From Frigidibacter albus (lineage in GTDB: Bacteria; Pseudomonadota; Alphaproteobacteria; Rhodobacterales; Rhodobacteraceae): a stretch of DNA of 64,000 bases. Shown here piece after piece: positions 52,209 through 60,702 of the stretch (the first letter of the stretch is position 1; every line of letters begins with the position of its first letter). Made by a program: the position numbers and the translations under genes. The notes under the pieces were generated by a model. That model made no database searches. It had not been told where the DNA came from and saw only the letters and a program-made list of their open reading frames with translations. The stretch is from positions 1-64,000 of the forward strand of contig NZ_JAAAUC010000015.1 of the NCBI RefSeq assembly GCF_009908165.1. Direction: 5' to 3'.

Positions 52209-53657
52209 ATGACCCCGCTGCCCGAGGACAGGGCGCGGATGCGCGCCACGTTCATGCGGCTGTTCCCGGGCCTGTCGCTGGTCATGGCCATCGCCGTCGC
52301 AGACAACACGCTGGTAGCCACGGCGCTTCCGACCATCGCCGCGGATCTGGGCAATCCCGAAAGGGTGTCATTGGTAGTGGTGGCCTATATGCTGGCGGCG
52401 ATGCTGGCCGCTCCGGTCTACGGGCTGCTGGGTGATCTGTTCGGTCTGCGCTTGGTTCTGTTTGCGGCGCTTGGCCTATTCACCACCGGGTCACTGCTGT
52501 GCACCCTCGCGCCCTCGCTGCCGGTTCTGGTGGTGTTCCGTGTGTTGCAGGGCCTGGGCGGCGGCGGGCTGATGGTTCTGGCGCAGGCGCTGCTGTCGCA
52601 GGCGATCTCCCCGCGCGAGCGGGGCAGGTTTCAGGGCTATCTCGCCTCCATCGTCGTCTGTTCGCAGGGACTGGCCCCCGCGCTTGGCGCACCCCTGACG
52701 GCGGCCTTCGGCTGGCCGGCCGTCTTCCTGCTGAACCTTCCGCTCGCGGCGCTGTCCTTCGTCCTTCTGCTGCGGGTTCCCGCCCTGCCCGGGCGGGGCG
52801 GCGCCTTCCGGCTGGACATCGTGGGGATCACCCTGCTCGCGCTGACGCTGTCGGCCGCCATGTCGGCCCTGATGGCGCTTCAGGACATCGCCCGGTCCGA
52901 CGGGCTGCGGCTTGCCGCCAGCGCCTGCGCCACGGCGGTGCTGATCGCGCTTCTTTTCCGGAACCAGAGCAGATCGTCGTATCCGCTGATCCCGATTGCC
53001 CTGCTCCGCAACCCGACGATCCTGCTCTCCGATCTTGTGGCTATGGCGCACGGCGCCTTTCTCGTGGCGACGATCGTGCTGATCCCGACGCTGTTCCGCG
53101 TGCGCTACGGACTGACCACCGCCGAACTTGGCCTTACGATCATGCCGATGAGTCTGGGGATGATCGTGGGCGCGTCGATCATCGGCAATCTGGTGACGCG
53201 CACCGGCCGCACGACGATCTGGGGAATGGTCGGCATGGCGATAGGGGCCGGACTGATGTTCACGGCCGCAGCGCTGCCTTGTCTGACGCAGGGCCAGATG
53301 GCCGCGATGCTGTTCGGTCTGGGGATCTGCAGCAGCACCGTGATGGGTCCGGTCCAGATCATGATCGCCACCGCGGCCGGGCGCGAGCATCTGGGGTCCG
53401 CTTCGGCATCGGTGCAGTTCGCACGGATTCTGGGCACCGCCCTGGGCACGGCGCTGACCAGCGCGCTTCTGTTCCTGACGCTGGCATGTTCCGGCGTGTC
53501 CGAAACCTTCGTTGCGCGTCTGACGAGCACGGCAGCGGGGCCGGTTCTGTGGGACCCGGCCATCGACATAGCCTTTTCGGCCGTTTTCGTTCTGCTCGGG
53601 CTCTTCGCCGCGTCCGGGGGGCTCCTGCTCTCGCGCATCTCGCTGACAAAGGTGTGA
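52209..53657 (+). CDS. MFS transporter, DHA2-like
   Basis: 482 residues and strongly hydrophobic, with about 12-14 membrane spans. The first spans begin LFPGLSLVMAIAVADNTLVATALPTIAADL, giving the DHA2-type signature (ADNTLVATALPTIA); GDLFGLRLVLF and GFRVLQG-like FRVLQGLGGGGLM follow in the first half, and QFARILGTALGTALTSA near the end. It exports a toxic compound or pathway intermediate, or imports substrate, by proton coupling in the inner membrane. The start ATG 52209 is inferred from the family; the frame is open further upstream but that part has no membrane or conserved sequence. Confidence 0.88.
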   Translation: MTPLPEDRARMRATFMRLFPGLSLVMAIAVADNTLVATALPTIAADLGNPERVSLVVVAYMLAAMLAAPVYGLLGDLFGLRLVLFAALGLFTTGSLLCTLAPSLPVLVVFRVLQGLGGGGLMVLAQALLSQAISPRERGRFQGYLASIVVCSQGLAPALGAPLTAAFGWPAVFLLNLPLAALSFVLLLRVPALPGRGGAFRLDIVGITLLALTLSAAMSALMALQDIARSDGLRLAASACATAVLIALLFRNQSRSSYPLIPIALLRNPTILLSDLVAMAHGAFLVATIVLIPTLFRVRYGLTTAELGLTIMPMSLGMIVGASIIGNLVTRTGRTTIWGMVGMAIGAGLMFTAAALPCLTQGQMAAMLFGLGICSSTVMGPVQIMIATAAGREHLGSASASVQFARILGTALGTALTSALLFLTLACSGVSETFVARLTSTAAGPVLWDPAIDIAFSAVFVLLGLFAASGGLLLSRISLTKV

Positions 53658-53666
53658 CGGCAAAGG

Positions 53667-53700
53667 TTGACACTCGTGATAAATAACGTAGTTATATAAG
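53667..53700 (+). promoter_or_regulatory. promoter region with shared motif, site f
   Basis: A TTGACA box (53667-53672) is followed by TAACGTAGTTATATAAG (53684-53700), which holds the core AACGTAGTTA of the shared motif over the expected -10 region. It lies about 50 bases before the NMO start and would serve the eight-gene operon up to 61632. No exact 17-base-spaced -10 box is obvious. Confidence 0.5.
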
Positions 53701-53746
53701 TTAATGAGGAGGAGGCGCGCTCTGCGCGCATCGGGGGGTGACTGAA

Positions 53747-54742
53747 ATGGTGCAACGAAACGGGGCGATATTCGAGCGGCTGCGCCTTCCGGCGATCTGT
53801 GCGCCCATGTTCCTGGTCTCGGGCCCTGATCTGGTGCTGGGGGCCTGCAAGGCCGGGATCATCGGGGCTGCCCCCGCAGGCACGGCCCGCAGCGCCGAGG
53901 AATTCGCAGACTGGCTGGAGCTGTTCGACAAGGAGCTGGCCGAATGGTCGGCGCAGACCGGCCGCCAGCCCGCGCCCTATGCCTGCAACCTTTCGGTCCG
54001 CAAGGGCGAGAAGTTCGGCACCTCGCGTTTTGCCCAGGATCTGGAGACCTGCCGCCGCCATCGCGTGAAGCTGGTCATCACCGCCAATGGCGACCCTTCG
54101 AAAATGGTGCCCGAGATCCACGCCTGGGGCGGGCTGGTGTTCCATGATGTCACCACCCTGCGCCACGCCGAGAAGGCGATTGCCGCCGGGGTGGACGGTC
54201 TGATCGTCATCTGCAACGGCGGCGGCGGGCATGGTGGCATCGTCAATCCTTTCGCGCTGATTCCGCAGATCCGCCGGATCTTCGATGGCTGGATCGTGCT
54301 GGCGGGCACCATCTCGGACGGCCGCTCGATCCGGGCGGCGCAGGTGCTGGGGGCGGATCTGTGCTATCTGGGCACCCGGTTCATCGCGACGCAGGAATCC
54401 ATGGCACCGCAGGCCTACAAGGAGATGATCGTGGCGGCGCAGACCGGCGACATCCTGTATACGCCGACCTTCACGCGCGGCGTGCCGGCGAATTTCATGA
54501 AGCCTTCGATCCGTGCCAACGGATTCGATCCCGACAGCCTTCCCCCGCATACCGAGGCGCCCACCGACCGCCGCGCCTGGCGCGACATCTGGGCGGCGGG
54601 GCAGGGGGTCGGGCTGATCGACGACATTCCCTCCGTGGAAGATCTGGTGGACCGACTGGCCGCCGAATACCAAGACGCCTGCGCCGAGCCCACAGGCCGC
54701 AGCAGGGGGGCGCCCCCTGCGGACGCGAGCCGACTGCGTTAG
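53747..54742 (+). CDS. nitronate monooxygenase-like FMN protein
   Basis: 331 residues from ATG 53747 (MVQRNGAIFERLRLP); a GTG nine bases earlier is an alternative. Motifs: PAICAPMFLVSGPDLV, LVFHDVTTLRHAEKAI, CNGGGGHGGIVNPF (catalytic His), LAGTISDGRSIRAAQ and CYLGTRFIATQES. Same group as 40547-41500. It opens an operon with TctBA transporter genes, a ligase and crotonases. A role in reducing or oxidising an imported carboxylate or its CoA ester is more in keeping with the context than nitronate oxidation, but this is inference. Confidence 0.88.
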   Translation: MVQRNGAIFERLRLPAICAPMFLVSGPDLVLGACKAGIIGAAPAGTARSAEEFADWLELFDKELAEWSAQTGRQPAPYACNLSVRKGEKFGTSRFAQDLETCRRHRVKLVITANGDPSKMVPEIHAWGGLVFHDVTTLRHAEKAIAAGVDGLIVICNGGGGHGGIVNPFALIPQIRRIFDGWIVLAGTISDGRSIRAAQVLGADLCYLGTRFIATQESMAPQAYKEMIVAAQTGDILYTPTFTRGVPANFMKPSIRANGFDPDSLPPHTEAPTDRRAWRDIWAAGQGVGLIDDIPSVEDLVDRLAAEYQDACAEPTGRSRGAPPADASRLR

Positions 54743-54778
54743 TCTTCAACCACTTAGCATCAACGTTGGGAGGCGCAG

Positions 54779-55246
54779 ATGCACTTCATACGCAAACCGA
54801 AAGACTTTATCTCCGGCGCCCTGTTCCTGGCCGCCGGGATCGCCGTCATCGCCATTTCCTCGGGCTATGACTTTGGCACGCCGCGACGGATGGGCCCCGG
54901 CTTCTTCCCCGTGGTGATGGGGGGGCTGCTGTGCCTTCTTGCCGTGCTGATCATGATCCGCGGCCTTGTCGGCTCGGTCGAGGAGATGGAGCCACTGAAC
55001 GCCCAGGCCCTGCGCGGTGCCGTCATGGTGCTAGGGGGATCGCTGATCTACGGCATCCTGATCCGGCCCGCCGGCATGATCCCCGCAACCATCATCCTGG
55101 TGCTCATGGGGGCATTCGCGACCAAGGGCTACGGCCTGAAAGCGGCCATCGTGACCGCCGTCGTCCTGGCCGCGATCTCCGCCATCGTTTTCGTCGAGCT
55201 GCTGGGCCAGCCCATTCCGCTGCTTGGCAGCATGTTCGGATACTGA
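54779..55246 (+). CDS. tctB: tripartite tricarboxylate transporter small membrane subunit TctB
   Basis: 155 residues with four hydrophobic helices: FISGALFLAAGIAVIAI, FFPVVMGGLLCLLAVLIMI, AVMVLGGSLIYGILI and IPATIILVLMGAFA with a final one after. FGTPRRMGPGFFP is the usual TctB loop. It pairs with TctA just downstream in the inner membrane. GGGAGG precedes the ATG. There is no tctC beside it; five tctC-type genes lie elsewhere in the window. Confidence 0.93.
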   Translation: MHFIRKPKDFISGALFLAAGIAVIAISSGYDFGTPRRMGPGFFPVVMGGLLCLLAVLIMIRGLVGSVEEMEPLNAQALRGAVMVLGGSLIYGILIRPAGMIPATIILVLMGAFATKGYGLKAAIVTAVVLAAISAIVFVELLGQPIPLLGSMFGY

Positions 55247-55256
55247 GGGACAATCC

Positions 55257-56759
55257 ATGGAATTTCTGAGCAACCTCGGGATCGGCTTCGGCGAAGTGCT
55301 GACGCTGACGAACCTGTTCTACTGCTTCATGGGCGTGCTTCTGGGCACCCTGATCGGCGTGCTTCCGGGCCTTGGGCCGGCGGCGACCATCGCCATGCTG
55401 CTGCCGGTGACCTTCACCCTTGATCCGTCCACCGCGCTCATCATGCTGGCAGGCATCTATTACGGCGCCCAATACGGCGGATCGACAACCGCGATTCTTG
55501 TCAACCTACCGGGGGAATCCTCGGCGGTGGTGACGGTGCTCGACGGCTACCAGATGGCCCGTCAGGGCCGGGCAGGGGTGGCGCTGGCCACTGCCGCGCT
55601 GGGGTCGTTCTTCGCGGGCTGCGTGGCCACGCTGCTGATCGCCGTGGCGGCGCCGATCCTGGCGCGCTTCGCGCTGGAATTCCACGCGGCGGACTACTTC
55701 TCGTTGATGGTGCTGGGTCTGATCGCCTCGGTCGCCCTGGCGCAGGGGCCGCTGCTGAAGGCGCTGGCGATGATCATCCTGGGGCTGATCGTCGGCATCA
55801 TCGGGATCGACATCACCTCGGGCGCCTACCGGATGACCTTCGGCGTTAATGAACTGCTGGACGGCGTGTCCATCGTGGCCGTGGCCATGGGCATCTTCGG
55901 TCTGGGCGAGATCATCCAGAACCTCGCCTCGCCCGAACCCGAGCGCACGGCCTACAAGGCCAAGATGTCGAACATGATACCCAGCAAGGCCGAGATGAAG
56001 CAGATCGCCATGCCTGTCGTACGCGGCACCGCGCTCGGCTCGATCCTGGGCATCCTGCCGGGCGGCGGCGCGATGTTGTCCTCCTTCGCGGCCTATGCGA
56101 TCGAGAAGCGGATCTCGAAGAACCCCGAGAAGTTCGGCACCGGCGCGATCGAGGGCGTCGCGGCGCCCGAAAGCGCCAACAATGCTGGCGCGCAGACCTC
56201 GTTCATCCCGATGCTGACGCTGGGCATCCCGTCGAACGCGATCATGGCGTTGATGGCGGGGGCGATGCTGATCCAGGGCATCCAGCCCGGCCCGGGCGTG
56301 ATCCGCGAACAGCCCGAGCTGTTCTGGGGTCTCATCGTGTCGATGTGGATCGGCAACCTGATGCTGGTCATCCTGAACCTGCCGCTGATCGGCATCTGGG
56401 TGAAGCTGCTGACCATCCCCTACAAGTTTCTCTTCCCCGCGATCATGACGTTCTGCGCCATCGGGGTGTTCACGCTGAACTTCTCCAGCTTCGACGTCTA
56501 CATCATGGTCATCTTCGGCTTCGTGGGCTTCGCCTTCCGCCGCCTTGGATGCGAACCGGCGCCGTTCCTTCTGGGCATGGTTCTGGGCCCGATGATGGAA
56601 GAGTATCTGCGTCGCGCCATGCTGCTGTCGCGCGGGGATCCTATGGTCTTCGTCGAGCGGCCGATCAGTGGCACGCTTCTGGCCATTGCGGTGTTCTGTA
56701 TCGTGGCGGTGTCGCTGCCGGCCATCCGCTCCAAACGTGAAGAGGCTTTCCAGGAATGA
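55257..56759 (+). CDS. tctA: tripartite tricarboxylate transporter large membrane subunit TctA
   Basis: 500 residues, about 11-12 membrane spans. The family repeats are clear: GVLPGLGPAATIAMLLPVTF near 35 and GILPGGGAMLSSFAAYAIEK near 262, with the central YYGAQYGGSTTAILVNLPGE and APESANNAGAQTSFIPMLTL. It drives Na+- or H+-coupled carboxylate uptake with TctB and a periplasmic TctC. The start is ATG 55257, behind GAGGGA, ten bases after tctB. Its stop overlaps the ligase start (ATGA), tying import to CoA activation. Confidence 0.95.
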   Translation: MEFLSNLGIGFGEVLTLTNLFYCFMGVLLGTLIGVLPGLGPAATIAMLLPVTFTLDPSTALIMLAGIYYGAQYGGSTTAILVNLPGESSAVVTVLDGYQMARQGRAGVALATAALGSFFAGCVATLLIAVAAPILARFALEFHAADYFSLMVLGLIASVALAQGPLLKALAMIILGLIVGIIGIDITSGAYRMTFGVNELLDGVSIVAVAMGIFGLGEIIQNLASPEPERTAYKAKMSNMIPSKAEMKQIAMPVVRGTALGSILGILPGGGAMLSSFAAYAIEKRISKNPEKFGTGAIEGVAAPESANNAGAQTSFIPMLTLGIPSNAIMALMAGAMLIQGIQPGPGVIREQPELFWGLIVSMWIGNLMLVILNLPLIGIWVKLLTIPYKFLFPAIMTFCAIGVFTLNFSSFDVYIMVIFGFVGFAFRRLGCEPAPFLLGMVLGPMMEEYLRRAMLLSRGDPMVFVERPISGTLLAIAVFCIVAVSLPAIRSKREEAFQE

Positions 56760-58273
56760 GCGCGACCGAAACCATCGAGACTGTCCACTATCTTGACCGT
56801 CTGCGTCGGATCATGGCGCTGGACCCCTCGGTCTGGGCGATCGAGTTCCGGGACGAGACGGCAAGCTGGAGCGATCTGGCCGCAGTCTCCGAAGACTTGG
56901 CCGCCGCATTGTCGGCGGCCGGGGTTGGCACCGAATTGTCGGTGGGGGTGGTTCTGAAGAACCGCCCCGCCTCGGCGCTGGCGGTGGTCGGCCTGCTGTT
57001 GTCGGGCCATTCCATCGTGCTGCTGAACCCGATGCAGCCCGAAGGCAAACTCGCCGCCGAGATCGAGCAGCTGAAACTGGCCGCCGTGGTCGCCCGCGGC
57101 GAGGACTGGACCCCCGCTCTGGTCGCCGGGGCCAAGGCGGCGGGCAGCCGTGTGCTGGTGGTCGATCTGGCCGCACAGCCGAAGGTCGCCCTGTATCCCG
57201 AACTGTCGGCCGCAGGCGCGGGCCCGTTCCGCGCCGCCGATCCCGCCACGCAGATCGAGATCCAGACCTCCGGGACTACCGGGGCGCCCAAGCGCATCCT
57301 GATCACCCGGGCCACAGTGGAAAGCGCTCTGGTGGATGGTGTGCGCAGCGAAGGCGGAAAGGAGATTCGCCTGCAACGCTCGCCCAACTTCCTGTTCGCG
57401 CCGTTGCCGCATACGGCGGGCATCCTGCAACTCTTGATGTCCTTCTACGAAGGGCGTCCGGTGATGCTGTTCGAACGCTTCGACATAGCCGAGTTCCGCC
57501 GCGCGCTGACCCGCCACCGGCCCCGCTTCATCAGCCTTCTGCCCGCGATCCTGCGGACGGTCCTGCAAAGCGACCTGACGCGCGAGGAGATGTCCTCGGT
57601 CATCGCGGTGCGCTCGGGTTCGGCCGCGCTGTCACCCGATGCGCAGCGCGAGTTCGAGGACCGTTTCGGCGCGCCCGTGCTGTGCAACTATGGCGCGACC
57701 GAGTTTCTGGGCGTGGTCGCAAGCTGGACCTATGAGGAGCACAAGAAATGGGGCCGCGCGAAGCTGGGCAGCGCCGGTCGCGCCCGGCGTGGCACCAAGT
57801 TCCGCATCGTCGACCAGGAGACATTCGCGCCCCTGCCCACCGGGGAACGCGGGTTGCTGGAGGTTGATGCCACCAGCCTTGGCCTGAAACCCGGCTGGAC
57901 CCGCACCACCGACATCGCCAGTCTCGATGCCGATGGGTTCCTGTATGTGCATGGCCGTTCGGATGACGCGATCATCCGGGGCGGGTTCAAGATCCTTGCG
58001 ACGCAGGTCGCCGAAGTGATCCGCAGCGCGCCCGGCGTGGCTGATGCCTTGGTCGTCGGCATCCCCGACGAAAGGCTGGGCGAGGTCCCGGTCTGCGCGG
58101 TCGAGCTGCAACCCGGCGCCGAGGTGACCGAGGCCGGGCTGACCGCCTTCGCCCGCGAGAACCTGACCTCCTATCAGGTGCCCGCCAAGTTCCGCATCGT
58201 CGAGAAGCTGCCCCGCACGATCTCGATGAAAGTCTCGCTTCCCGAAGTCCGCAAGCTGTTCGCCACATCATGA
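56756..58273 (+). CDS. AMP-forming acyl-CoA ligase (ANL superfamily)
   Basis: 505 residues. QTSGTTGAPKRILIT near 178, NYGATEFLGV near 313, TTDIASLDADGFLYVHGRSD near 386, IRGGFKILATQVAE and the C-terminal lysine in TISMKVSLPE. It activates the acid imported by TctAB, judging from the four-base overlap with tctA. It is paralogous to 15786-17306, with the same TTDIAS..DAD block and short C-terminal domain. The ATG also overlaps the downstream crotonase through its stop (58270-58273). Confidence 0.93.
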   Translation: MSATETIETVHYLDRLRRIMALDPSVWAIEFRDETASWSDLAAVSEDLAAALSAAGVGTELSVGVVLKNRPASALAVVGLLLSGHSIVLLNPMQPEGKLAAEIEQLKLAAVVARGEDWTPALVAGAKAAGSRVLVVDLAAQPKVALYPELSAAGAGPFRAADPATQIEIQTSGTTGAPKRILITRATVESALVDGVRSEGGKEIRLQRSPNFLFAPLPHTAGILQLLMSFYEGRPVMLFERFDIAEFRRALTRHRPRFISLLPAILRTVLQSDLTREEMSSVIAVRSGSAALSPDAQREFEDRFGAPVLCNYGATEFLGVVASWTYEEHKKWGRAKLGSAGRARRGTKFRIVDQETFAPLPTGERGLLEVDATSLGLKPGWTRTTDIASLDADGFLYVHGRSDDAIIRGGFKILATQVAEVIRSAPGVADALVVGIPDERLGEVPVCAVELQPGAEVTEAGLTAFARENLTSYQVPAKFRIVEKLPRTISMKVSLPEVRKLFATS

Positions 58274-59091
58274 CCGACGAAGTTCTTCTGACCCAAAATG
58301 ACGACGGTGTGCTGACCGTCACCATGAATCGGCCCGACCGGCTGAACGCGCTGACCATTCCGCTGATGCGCGGGCTGGAGGAAACCCTGCGCGCGGCGGC
58401 GACCGATCCCGCGGTGCGCGTCGTGGTGCTGACCGGCGCCGGGCGCGGCTTCTGTTCCGGCGGCGACATGCGCGAGGGCCGCAAGGACGACCGTGCCGGC
58501 GACCGCCCCAAAACCGATCCGCGCTACAACGCGCTGGAAGAACGATTCGACCGGGTGCGCAGCTTCTCGGACGCGTCACTGCATCTGTTCCGAATGAGGA
58601 AACCGACGATCGCCGCCGTGCGCGGCCCCTGCGTGGGTGCCGGTTTCGCGATGTCGCTGGCCTGCGATTTCCGCGTGGTCAGCAACACGGCAACCTTCCT
58701 GACCGGCTTCATCTCGGCAGGCTTCTCGGGCGACTATGGCGCGGCCTGGTTCCTGACCCAGCATCTGGGCACCGCCAAGGCGCGCGAGATCCTGATGCTG
58801 AACCCGAAACTGGACGCCACGGCGGTTGACCGGTTGGGCCTTGTGACCCGTCTGGTAGAGGATACCGAACTCGAGGCACAGGCCGCAGCCCTTGCCCGAC
58901 AATTGGCCGATGGTCCGCCCGTCACCCTGCGGGCGATGAAGCAGAACTTGAACTCAGCCCTGACCGAAACGCCGGAGGCGGCGATGGATATCGAGATCGT
59001 CAACATGGCCCGCACCACTGGGACCGAGGACCAGAAAGAGGCGGTCATGGCGATGATGGAAAAGCGCAAGCCGGTGTTCCGGGGCGTCTGA
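58270..59091 (+). CDS. crotonase-family protein, GxSGDxG subgroup
   Basis: 273 residues. MNRPDRLNALTIPLMRG, RGFCSGGDMREGRKDD (near 66) and GAGFAMSLACDFRVV (near 122). In place of the second hydratase glutamate and PGAGG it has GFISAGFSGDYGAAWFL. The same arrangement occurs two genes on at 59853 (VGYSGDCG). The Asp of SGD is a plausible catalytic residue. The middle insertion (RKDDRAGDRPKTDPRYNALEE) is longer than usual. It overlaps the ligase by ATGA. Confidence 0.9.
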   Translation: MTDEVLLTQNDDGVLTVTMNRPDRLNALTIPLMRGLEETLRAAATDPAVRVVVLTGAGRGFCSGGDMREGRKDDRAGDRPKTDPRYNALEERFDRVRSFSDASLHLFRMRKPTIAAVRGPCVGAGFAMSLACDFRVVSNTATFLTGFISAGFSGDYGAAWFLTQHLGTAKAREILMLNPKLDATAVDRLGLVTRLVEDTELEAQAAALARQLADGPPVTLRAMKQNLNSALTETPEAAMDIEIVNMARTTGTEDQKEAVMAMMEKRKPVFRGV

Positions 59092-59103
59092 GGAGACACG
59101 TGC

Positions 59104-59856
59104 ATGGATGAACCGCTGATCCTGGAACGGCCGGATCCGGCGATCCTGGTCTTGCGCCTGAACCGGCCCGAGGTGCGCAACGCGGTGAACCCGCCGTTGC
59201 GGGCCGCCCTGCGCAGGGCGCTGGAAGAGGCCGCCGAACATCCAGCCGTATCGGTCGTGATCCTGACCGGCGGGCCGGACATCTTCAGCGCGGGCGCCGA
59301 TCTGAAGGCGCTGAACCAGCCCGGCGGCACGGTCAACACCGGCTCGGTCGAGATGTGGACGGCGCTGAACAGCTTCCCCAAACCGCTGATCGCGGCGGTC
59401 GAGGGCCATGCGGTGGGCGTGGGCTGCGAGATCGCTCTGGCCGCCGACATGGTGGTGGCTGGCCGCAACGCCACTTTGCGCCTGCCCGAGGTCAAGCGTG
59501 GCTTCCTGCCCGGCGCGGGCGGGACGCAGCGGATGATCCGGGCCGCGGGCAAGGCGCGGGCGATGCGTTTCGTCATGACCGCCGCCCCCATCGACGCCGC
59601 CACCGCCGCGGACTGGGGTCTGCTGTCCGATCTGGTGGAGCCGGGGCAGGCGCTGGTCCGCGCCATCGAACTCGCGCGTGAGATCGCGTCGATGCCGTCT
59701 GCCTGCATCCTCGCGGTCAAGAGGCTGATGGTGGACGGCCCCGACATGCCCTTGCCCCAGGCGATGGTCATGGAACGGGCTGCCCTGCGCGAATTGCTGG
59801 ACAGCCCCGACCGCCACCGGCTTTCACAGGGATTTCTGGACGGGAAATCGAAATGA
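59104..59856 (+). CDS. enoyl-CoA hydratase, both glutamates present
   Basis: 250 residues. LNRPEVRNAVNPPLRA, DIFSAGADLKALN (near 63) and GHAVGVGCEIALAADMVVAG (near 103) with Glu, then LPEVKRGFLPGAGGTQRMIR with the second Glu. This is the canonical hydratase pattern, the only one of the three neighbouring crotonases to have it, so it is the likely trans-2-enoyl-CoA hydratase of this operon. GGAGACA lies before the ATG and its stop overlaps the next start (ATGA). Confidence 0.94.
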   Translation: MDEPLILERPDPAILVLRLNRPEVRNAVNPPLRAALRRALEEAAEHPAVSVVILTGGPDIFSAGADLKALNQPGGTVNTGSVEMWTALNSFPKPLIAAVEGHAVGVGCEIALAADMVVAGRNATLRLPEVKRGFLPGAGGTQRMIRAAGKARAMRFVMTAAPIDAATAADWGLLSDLVEPGQALVRAIELAREIASMPSACILAVKRLMVDGPDMPLPQAMVMERAALRELLDSPDRHRLSQGFLDGKSK

Positions 59857-60680
59857 GCGACGTTCTGCTGACCGAGTTGGTCGATGGCGTGATGACCATC
59901 ACCCTGAACCGCCCCGAGGTGCGCAACGCGCTGAACCAGCCGCTGTTCCTGCGCCTGACCCGCGCCATCGAGGATGCGGGCGACGACCCGGATGTCCGCT
60001 GTGTCGTCATCGCGGGCGCGGGCGTCGCCTTTTGCGGCGGCGGCGATCTAAACAGCAAGGGCGTGGCCGATCCCGATTTCCCGATCAACGCCAAGCAGTC
60101 GCGCGAAGAGGGCTGGCCCACCGCTGAGATGCGCAGCGACCGGTTGTCGCGCTATGGCCAGGCCTTCTATCGCCTGCATGTCATGGGCAAGCCCACCATC
60201 GCGCGGCTTCAGGGCTCGGTCGTGGGGGCAGGGCTATCCCTGGCGCTGGCCTGCGATTTCCGCATCGCGGCCGAGGACACGAAGATCATCACCGGCTTTG
60301 TCGATGTCGGCTATTCCGGCGATTGCGGAATCAGCTATTATCTCCCGCTGATCGTGGGTCCGGCTCGGGCGCGCGAGCTTCTGCTGCTCTCCCCCAAGCT
60401 GACCGCGGCCGAGGCCGCCGCCATGCAGCTTGTGACCCGCGCCGTTCCGGCCGCTGAACTGGATGCCGAGGTTGGCGCGCTGGCCCGGCGGCTGGCGGGT
60501 GGCCCGACGATCGCCTACCGCTACATCAAGCGCAATCTGGCGCTGGCCGAACAGGCCAATTTCCATGAGGTGCTGGAGGCGGAGACCATCACCCAGCGGA
60601 TGGCGGCCAATAGCGAGGATCACAAGGAGGCCGTCACCGCCTTCCGCGAGAAGCGAAAGCCGGTGTTCCAGGGGCGCTGA
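59853..60680 (+). CDS. crotonase-family protein, GxSGDxG subgroup
   Basis: 275 residues. LNRPEVRNALNQPLFLR, VAFCGGGDLNSKG and GAGLSLALACDFRIAAED, then GFVDVGYSGDCGISYYLP. Paralogue of 58270-59091, sharing the SGD motif, the long linker after the GGD loop and the end EKRKPVF(R/Q)G. Two such genes in one operon could form a mixed oligomer or act on two substrates. It ends 22 bases before the SDR-like gene. Confidence 0.9.
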   Translation: MSDVLLTELVDGVMTITLNRPEVRNALNQPLFLRLTRAIEDAGDDPDVRCVVIAGAGVAFCGGGDLNSKGVADPDFPINAKQSREEGWPTAEMRSDRLSRYGQAFYRLHVMGKPTIARLQGSVVGAGLSLALACDFRIAAEDTKIITGFVDVGYSGDCGISYYLPLIVGPARARELLLLSPKLTAAEAAAMQLVTRAVPAAELDAEVGALARRLAGGPTIAYRYIKRNLALAEQANFHEVLEAETITQRMAANSEDHKEAVTAFREKRKPVFQGR

Positions 60681-60702
60681 ACGCCTCAAGAGGGGGAGTT
60701 CC

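Noticed and set aside
53701-53735. GCGCGC-CTCT-GCGCGC-type hairpin before the NMO gene as an attenuator or riboswitch
   Set aside because: The stem is only six to seven bases of alternating GC, there is no leader peptide or known riboswitch core, and GC-rich DNA makes such stems often by chance.
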